Shown here piece after piece: positions 58,260-64,000 of a stretch of DNA of 64,000 bases. Every line of letters starts with the position of its first letter. Positions within the stretch are counted from its first letter, which is position 1. The position numbers were made by a program, and so were the translations under genes. The DNA lies in NCBI GenBank assembly GCA_963556495.2, contig OY747702.1, positions 39,352,180 through 39,416,179 on the forward strand, written 5' to 3'. The notes beneath the pieces were generated by a model. It searched no databases, was not told where the DNA came from, and worked only from the letters and a program-made list of their open reading frames with translations. Origin of the DNA: Valencia hispanica. Its lineage: Eukaryota; Chordata; Actinopteri; Cyprinodontiformes; Valenciidae.

Positions 58260-60785
58260 AATAAAAACAATCTTGCTGCTAAATACCAGCTCTGCTTTTT
58301 TTGCATCTCATAAAGTTATTCAACAAGGACTTACCTTAAATAAACAAAGATTACACCAAAACAGTGTCATGATATGGCTAGGAATATGGCCGAATTTATT
58401 AATCCTCCAAAACACTGACAACCCAGGGTCCAGACCAGGAAGCAGAGTCGTAGTTTAACCCACCTCTCTGCTGCTTCTGTACTGTTACCCACCCATTACC
58501 CTATAGAAACAGTGTCTTGCCCACGGCCAAAATTAAATGGATTAAAAGTTAAGCCAACAAAAGCAAATTATGGAAATCTCATAAAAATAAATACAACTTT
58601 GACTGAAAATAAATCTATTAAATGTGGTTTATTAAACATAAGATCTCTCTCCTCAAAGACTTTGTTAGTAAATGACTTGATTTGTGATAATCACATTGAT
58701 TTCCTTTGTCTCACAGAAACCTGGTTGCAGCAGGAGGATTATGTCAGTATAAATGAGTCAACTCCTTCCAGTCATTTAAATTTTCACATTCCTAGAAATA
58801 CTGGGCGAGGAGGAGGAGTTGCAGCCATTTTCCGTTCTGATTTACTAATTAGTCCCAGACCAATTGATAGCTACAGTTCTTTTGAGCATCTAACCCTTAA
58901 TTTTCCTCATCCAAGTTGCAAAACATTAAGACCATTTTTGTTTGTGGTTTTGTATCGTCCACCAGGCCCTTACTCTCAATTCTTGGATCAGATCTCACAT
59001 TTTTTATCTGATATAGTATTAAATACTGATAGGGTTATTATAGTGGGGGACTTCAATATTCATGTGGATACTGAAAGTGATAGCCTAAATGCAGCCTTTA
59101 ATGCTATTTTAGACTCAATTGGCTTTACTCAAAAAGTACAGGGATCGACCCACTCAGGTAAACACACTTTGGACCTTGTACTGACATACGGTATTGAGTG
59201 TGAGGAAATAACAGTCCACCCACATAACCCGGTCCTGTCTGACCACTTCTTGATAACTTTTGAATTTACTTTAACTGACCATCTTAAATCTGAAAGAAAA
59301 TTTCATTATAGTAGAACTTTATCAGACAATGCTGTAACAATTTTTAAAGAATCTGTACCATTCTTACTTTCCTCAGTGTCTCAGAGTAACACAGTGGATG
59401 GCAGCAATTCTATCTCTAACCCTTCAGAAATTGATGGTCTGGTTCACAGCGTTACGTCCTCATTGCGTTTGGCATTAGATAGTGTAGCTCCATTAAAAAA
59501 GAAAGTGGCTAGCCATAGGAGGCTGACTCCTTGGTTTAACGCAGAGTTGCGTACTTTAAAGCAGAATACTAGGAAGTTGGAGAGAAAATGGCGCTTTACA
59601 CATCTAGAGGATTCCTATTTAACCTGGAATAACAGTCTACTGCTGTATAAAAAGACCCTTCGACAAGCTAGAACAGCATATTTTTCATCATTAATAGAGG
59701 CGAATAAAAACAATCCTAGGTTTCTTTTTAGTACAGTTGCCAAACTTACACAGAGTCATAGCTCTGTTGAGCAAACTATTCCCCCGGCTCTTAGCAGTGA
59801 TGATTTTATGAGATTCTTCATAAATAAAATAAATTTTATTAAAAATAAAATCATTGGCACCCTCCCAAACATGATTACTTCTTCCTCAGTAAATGAGTCA
59901 GTATCGGAAAGAACTGTAGAACCTCAGTATTGCTTAGGCTGTTTTGATTCAGTCGAGCTTTCAGAATTATCAAAAATATTAGCCTCATCTAAATCTTCAA
60001 CTTGTTTTAGTCCGTGAGGCAGACACTCTGTTTACTTTTAAGGCCAGGCTTAAAACTTTCCTTTTTGATAAAGCTTATAGTTAGAGTGGCTTAGGTCATC
60101 CTGAGCTATCTCTGTAGTTATGCTGCTATAGGCTTAGACTGCTGGAGGACAGACTTACCAATTTTCTTCACTCTGCTACTTCCTTTTCTCCTACGACTCT
60201 CCAGTTGTATTACAGTACATTCTGTTATTTCGACTGTTAACTTTGTTTTCTCTCAGTGTTTTTCTCCCCATCGAAGATACACCTGGTCTGGTATCCTGCT
60301 TGGCTGCAATGCCCTGTTGGACGGGGGGCATCGACTGGGATGGTGCTCTCAGTAACTGAAGATCCACTGTGTCCTGTTATCAACTTTTTCCTTTCTGTAA
60401 CATAGAAAGTTCTCTTATATCGGATCTTCTGTTCCTTCTGTGTTCTGCTCTGTCTTCTCAAACCCCCAGACGGTCGTGGCAGATGGCCGCTCCTACTGAG
60501 CCTGGTTCTGTTGGAGGTTTCTTCCTGTTAAAGGGGAGTTTTTCCTCTCCACTGTCGCTACATGCTTGCTCAGTATGAGGGATTGCTGAAGGATTGCTGT
60601 GGTTGGAAATCTGCCCAACCTCACGCCAATGACTGACGCAATCTGCTGGGATTCCTTAAATAGGAAACTTTTTAACTGATTGGAATGTTTGTATAAATGT
60701 ATTGAAATAACTTCTTGTTAAGTGCCTTGAGATGACATCTGTTGTGAATTGGCGCTATATAAATAAACTGAATTGAATTGAATTG
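58260..60785 (+). mobile_element. L2-type LINE with reverse transcriptase deleted
   Basis: An intact endonuclease ORF (58512-60017) is joined at about 60007 directly to the last codons and 3' UTR of the second LINE family. The 3' part (60007-60785) is nearly identical to 38914-39711. The junction contains a few bases shared by both sides (TTTTAGTCCG region), suggesting deletion by slippage or end joining. The tail is AATTGGCGCTATATAAATAA plus TGAAT repeats. The start is approximate. Confidence 0.8.
58512..60017 (+). CDS. LINE ORF2 endonuclease domain, 501 codons intact
   Basis: It would nick DNA at LINE target sites. All endonuclease blocks are in one frame: LNIRSLSS (residues 41-48), CLTETWL (66-72), GRGGGVA (98-104), VVLYRPPG (145-152), VGDFNIHVD (178-186), HTLDLVL (218-224) and [10 protein letters not shown] (241-250). 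The linker follows, with [20 protein letters not shown] and [20 protein letters not shown]. Where a full-length protein would enter reverse transcriptase, it ends SKSSTCFSP and stops. Every catalytic residue I can place is present. Start choice is the first ATG of the frame, which may not be the true one. I infer a fossil non-autonomous element; selection on the endonuclease cannot be judged. Confidence 0.8.
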   Translation: MSCPRPKLNGLKVKPTKANYGNLIKINTTLTENKSIKCGLLNIRSLSSKTLLVNDLICDNHIDFLCLTETWLQQEDYVSINESTPSSHLNFHIPRNTGRGGGVAAIFRSDLLISPRPIDSYSSFEHLTLNFPHPSCKTLRPFLFVVLYRPPGPYSQFLDQISHFLSDIVLNTDRVIIVGDFNIHVDTESDSLNAAFNAILDSIGFTQKVQGSTHSGKHTLDLVLTYGIECEEITVHPHNPVLSDHFLITFEFTLTDHLKSERKFHYSRTLSDNAVTIFKESVPFLLSSVSQSNTVDGSNSISNPSEIDGLVHSVTSSLRLALDSVAPLKKKVASHRRLTPWFNAELRTLKQNTRKLERKWRFTHLEDSYLTWNNSLLLYKKTLRQARTAYFSSLIEANKNNPRFLFSTVAKLTQSHSSVEQTIPPALSSDDFMRFFINKINFIKNKIIGTLPNMITSSSVNESVSERTVEPQYCLGCFDSVELSELSKILASSKSSTCFSP

Positions 60786-61544
60786 ATAATGTCCTATGGC
60801 TTTGGTTGCTGATGCAAAATGGCTTCACTTGGAATTATTAGAGACCAAAACACTTAGAGAGCTATCGTTCTGCATTAATTTCCTTTATGCTGTGCCTAAT
60901 GCCTTTGATGTCTTCCTTTTCAATATAAGGCAAGACATGAATTCAACATCACAGCTGTTTATCTCGACTCTGCCTCGTGCAGCTTTAAAATGCAGAACAT
61001 TTCCTGCGGCCCAGTTAGTAAGAACAATTTAGCAGTTCAAAGTTGTTTTAGTGCGCTTGTGTGTGGCTCTTCTCAAACAACTTGCCAGCACTTTTCAAAG
61101 ACTAACAGTAGAGTTAACATCAAACACCTCTGTGCAACTCGATTTTAGAGGTTCCACAGCACTTTAGAGCAGCTGTTTAACATCCATTTTTTATCTGCCA
61201 TCTTTAGATATGCAGTGGAGATCTGGATGTACAGTATGAGCTTGTGGTGTTTGGTTTGGTGTTGTCTCTGATCCATTTCACTGCCTCAGGTCATTCTGAC
61301 TTTCTGACTTTCTTCTCACTGTTCAGTTTTCCATCTCTGTCCGAGCCAGAATTTCTGGTGGACTCAGCAATGAGCTGGATCTCAAATGAAAGTGAAGAAT
61401 AAGATTTTTCTTTAAAGCTCAAACATTTCCAGGATCCCCATAATAATAATAAAAAAATTTAAATATACAGTGAAATATTACAGGAGTGCAATATATGTCT
61501 TTTCAGATTAGTCAGAAATGGGTTCAAATCAAGATTTTGAAAGA
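60786..61544. other. No gene recognised
   Basis: A 78-codon frame at 60796-61032 has no known motif. The rest is AT-rich intergenic-type sequence. Confidence 0.4.
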
Positions 61545-61640
61545 ACCATAATTTTCAGACTATAGGTCGCTAAATTTTTATCATGCTTTGGACCCTGCGT
61601 CCTATCCACATGCGACTAATTTATAGATTTTTACAGGGCA
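61545..61640 (+). mobile_element. pogo-type repeat end
   Basis: ACCATAATTTTCAGACTATA followed by GGTCGCTAAATTTTTATCAT, GGACCCTGCGTCCTATCC and GACTAATTTATAGATTTTTAC is the plus-strand version of the end seen at 47734. The rest of the element is not recognisable. Confidence 0.6.
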
Positions 61641-62003
61641 TTAAGGTTGTGCCAAATAAATGACAGAAAAATAACAAAACACTTCCTAACTCAAATACTA
61701 CTCTAAAAACCCCAAAATAAACAAAGAAAATCCAAACTAACATATCTACAAAAATTTTAAATGAGTCAGCTCTGAAAAGCTCTGGGTCTGAGTGTGCTAG
61801 AACTCTCCCAAGTTCATCTGGCTCTCTCTCTCCAGGTGTATGCCTTATAAAGCCAGTCCCTGAAGGTGATTGATCAGGAGGGAAGCTCGACGGACCAATG
61901 GGAAGCAGAGAGGGGAGGTCCAAGTAGGTGAAACTCGGGCAGCCTGCACCTGATAAGCAAAACAGTTAAATACAAAAAGCAGTATATAGCCCCAGGACTA
62001 GTG
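61641..62003. other. No gene recognised
   Basis: Possibly the interior of the element at 61545. The minus frame at 61621-61923 has no known domain. Confidence 0.35.
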
Positions 62004-62174
62004 CATGCAAACTCCACACAGAAAGGCCCTTTCGCTAACCCCACCCAGGGTGTGGGTGCCAATGATGCAGGAGAACAAACACACCCCTCAGCACCCACAG
62101 CTTCCCCGGCGGTAATTGAACCCAGGTCCTTCTAGCTGTGAGGTGAGCCACTCTACCAGCTGCGCCACCGTGCA
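62004..62174 (-). mobile_element. Mermaid-type SINE head, minus strand
   Basis: On the minus strand from 62174 it reads GGTGGCGCAGCTGGTAGAGT (A-box) and GGTTCAATTACCG (decayed B-box), and ends at GTGTGGAGTTTGCATGCACT. The 3' part is missing. It abuts the hAT transposase remnant exactly where that coding begins. Confidence 0.7.
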
Positions 62175-63935
62175 CCCGAAGCTGTGAGCAGTTTAACGGA
62201 CAGTGATGTCAGCACTGATTGGAAGAACAATCTGGTTGCCATCACCACAGATGGAGCATCTGTAATGACAGGACTAAACAATGGTGTAGTTACAAAACTG
62301 CGTGGAGACAGATCAAATGTGCTTGGGATCCACTGCATGGCCCATAAGCTTAAACTCTCCTTTTCGGACGGAATAAGGAAGAATGTGATGGTCAGGAAAG
62401 TGGAGGACCTGTTGAGTGGACTCTACACTTTTATCATAAGAGTGGTGTAAACAGGGCCAGGCTAAAGGAACACTTCAGGGAGCTCCACATGAAGGCTTTG
62501 ATGCCAAGCAGAATATGTGGAACCCGGTGGCTATCAGATCTCTTCAATGCACTTGATCCTTTTCTCAGGGGATATGCTAGCATTGTCCACCACTTAGAGG
62601 AGAAGGTATGTTAATTTAGAGGCTACTAAAACTAGTAGTGTAGATATATATAATGTTCTCTAAATCTGATTCTCTACATGAGTTTTAAATGTTGTCTGTG
62701 ATGTAATGTTGTTGTTTTGCTTGTAGTCCCAGGATACCACAAACACCAATGCTGTTCTGAGGGCAAAGGCCAAGGGGTTTCTCAACATAGCCAAAGATGG
62801 TGGAGTGCTCAGGTTTTGCTGCCTTCTCCATGACACCATCTATTAACTGAGCAACCTCTCCAAGTCACTGCAGAGGTCCGTGTCAACCCTGGCTGAAGAT
62901 CAGAGCTGTCTGTCTTCCACTCAGGTTGTCATAGAAAAGTGCGAGTCAAGTTATGTATTCTACCATGTTGTTAGAAGAATTGTATATAAACTATCATTGA
63001 TTATCATAGATTATATCATTATCATTGATTGATTGAGTGTAATACTGTGTATGTTGCTCTATTTTGGTTGTGTAAAGTTTAAATAAGGCCATCTGTATGC
63101 TTTACTGACATCACAGAGCTTAAGATAATGGAAATGTTTGTGCAACTTCCTCATATGGGTGCGGTTCATAAATTCTCTAGATAGAGTTAAATGAGCGGGT
63201 TGTTCTGAATGCTTAGTTTACATGTACTTAGTTGTTCCTATTTGACTAGCTCAAATTGGTTTTAACACCCACACATGCTTGGTGTGGGTGTGTTGCATAC
63301 ACCCTGTTGTATAACCTTGTGAATAAATAAAAGCTGCATGAGAAGGAACAGTTTTTTTGAAGAAAGCATCGAACTTGGTTGATGTCTGTTCTTCCTGTGC
63401 ATGCATGCAATTTGATTCTCGTCTGTGACTGGTTTCTTCCACAGAGGTTTTTGCTCTTTTATGTTGCAGAAATATTTCCAACACATGTGTTCTTTGATTT
63501 TAGATTGTGTTGGTGTGTTTTCCAATAGGTAGATACATGGATGGATGGATGAAAAGAGACCCAACAATCTATCTGCCAAACTGTAGACCTGGGCCTAAGC
63601 TGAGATCAGTGCTGGACACAGACACCTATGAGGGAGTCCTCCATGACAAGGCAAAGAACGAGCTGATTGATTCTCTGTGCCAATGCATCACTGCGATATT
63701 TAGTGATGTGGTGTCCGGCATGCTAAGCGACTGACCAGTTTCCAGTGCTGGCCAGAGATAGACACGACTTGCGATAAGTAATGGACAAATTTTGCCAATG
63801 CATTTTATAATTTAAGACAGCTTCTGAACTTTTTTGTAATGTTTTCCATTGTTCTCAGATTTTGGTGATGAGGAGATTAACAAGCTCACAGTCACTTCCG
63901 ACCTCTTCTGCTGTCTCCTGGAGTGGATGTGGACT
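62175..63935 (+). pseudogene. hAT transposase-type gene fragments with introns
   Basis: The first piece (62184-62605) carries VAITTDGASVMTGLNNGVVT, VLGIHCMAHKLKLSFSD and, after a one-base shift near 62432, KALMPSRICGTRWLSDLFNA then HHLEEK followed by GTATGT. The TDGA...HC.AH.L and GTRW blocks are hAT/RNase-H-like transposase signatures, close to the ZNF862/DUF4371 type. A TTGTAG acceptor at 62726 opens a second piece (SQDTTNTNAVLRAKAKGFLN, then FCCLLHDTIY and an in-frame TAA at 62844). A third piece lies at 63540-63734 (RDPTIYLPNCRPGPKLRSVL, ELIDSLCQCI), and a fourth near 63860. The shift and stop favour a pseudogene. The upstream part is missing beyond the SINE. Confidence 0.55.
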
Positions 63936-64000
63936 TGATCCCTGGTCAATTGACAATTAGCCAAGGTACTTGGAAAATGATGTTAGAGAAGAAAATTCAC
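63936..64000. other. Window end, nothing recognised
   Basis: Short AT-rich end of the window. Further hAT gene exons would be expected beyond it. Confidence 0.3.

Overview
This is repeat-saturated eukaryotic nuclear DNA, most likely from a teleost fish. The evidence is the mixture of mobile elements: L2/CR1-clade LINEs whose first ORF carries an esterase domain, mermaid-type tRNA-derived SINEs with a GGAT-repeat tail, a Ty3/gypsy retrotransposon, Tc1/mariner, IS630-like mariner, pogo-like, hAT and TTAA-type (piggyBac-like) elements. No complete single-copy host gene, rRNA, tRNA gene or CRISPR array was recognised. All coding sequence that can be named comes from mobile elements. Family names rest on remembered similarity, because no database search was possible.

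Layout. 0-4 kb: a 153-bp inverted-repeat element, a GAGTCA-rich repeat and an L1-like LINE fragment on the minus strand. 5.2-6.1 kb: a decayed LINE that recurs at 22.4-23.2 and 32.0 kb. 7.5-17.1 kb: non-autonomous DNA elements and an old SINE in otherwise anonymous sequence. 17.6-20.3 kb: a Tc1-like element with a dead transposase, split by a hAT element with a clean 8-bp target duplication, followed by a 104-bp hairpin element. 22.4-24.7 kb: a solo LTR inside the LINE fragment, then a TTAA element that contains another element. 25.5-30.0 kb: a SINE and a minus-strand Ty3/gypsy wreck split by a TTAA element, a second SINE and an unidentified block. 32.6-33.4 kb: a large inverted-repeat element.

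34.0-39.7 kb: a nearly full-length L2-type LINE (esterase ORF1; endonuclease/reverse transcriptase ORF2), then a 5'-truncated LINE of a second family. 39.9-41.1 kb: an inverted-repeat-flanked block that may hold a SWIM-like zinc-finger remnant. 42.8-44.4 kb: an IS630-like mariner that has lost its catalytic core but keeps perfect ends. 47.0-47.7 kb: a pogo-like remnant. 50.1-56.8 kb: two decayed copies of a third L2-type LINE carrying LTR-like and SINE insertions. 58.5-60.8 kb: a LINE with an intact 501-codon endonuclease ORF whose reverse transcriptase has been deleted. 62.0-64.0 kb: a SINE abutting exon-like pieces of a hAT transposase-type gene that runs off the window.

How the parts relate: the LINEs could supply reverse transcriptase in trans to the SINEs, because the SINE at 27.7 kb ends in the same GCGCT-TATAAAT tail as the LINEs. 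The internally deleted LINE and mariner copies show how autonomous elements become non-autonomous. The nesting gives relative insertion ages for at least eight events.
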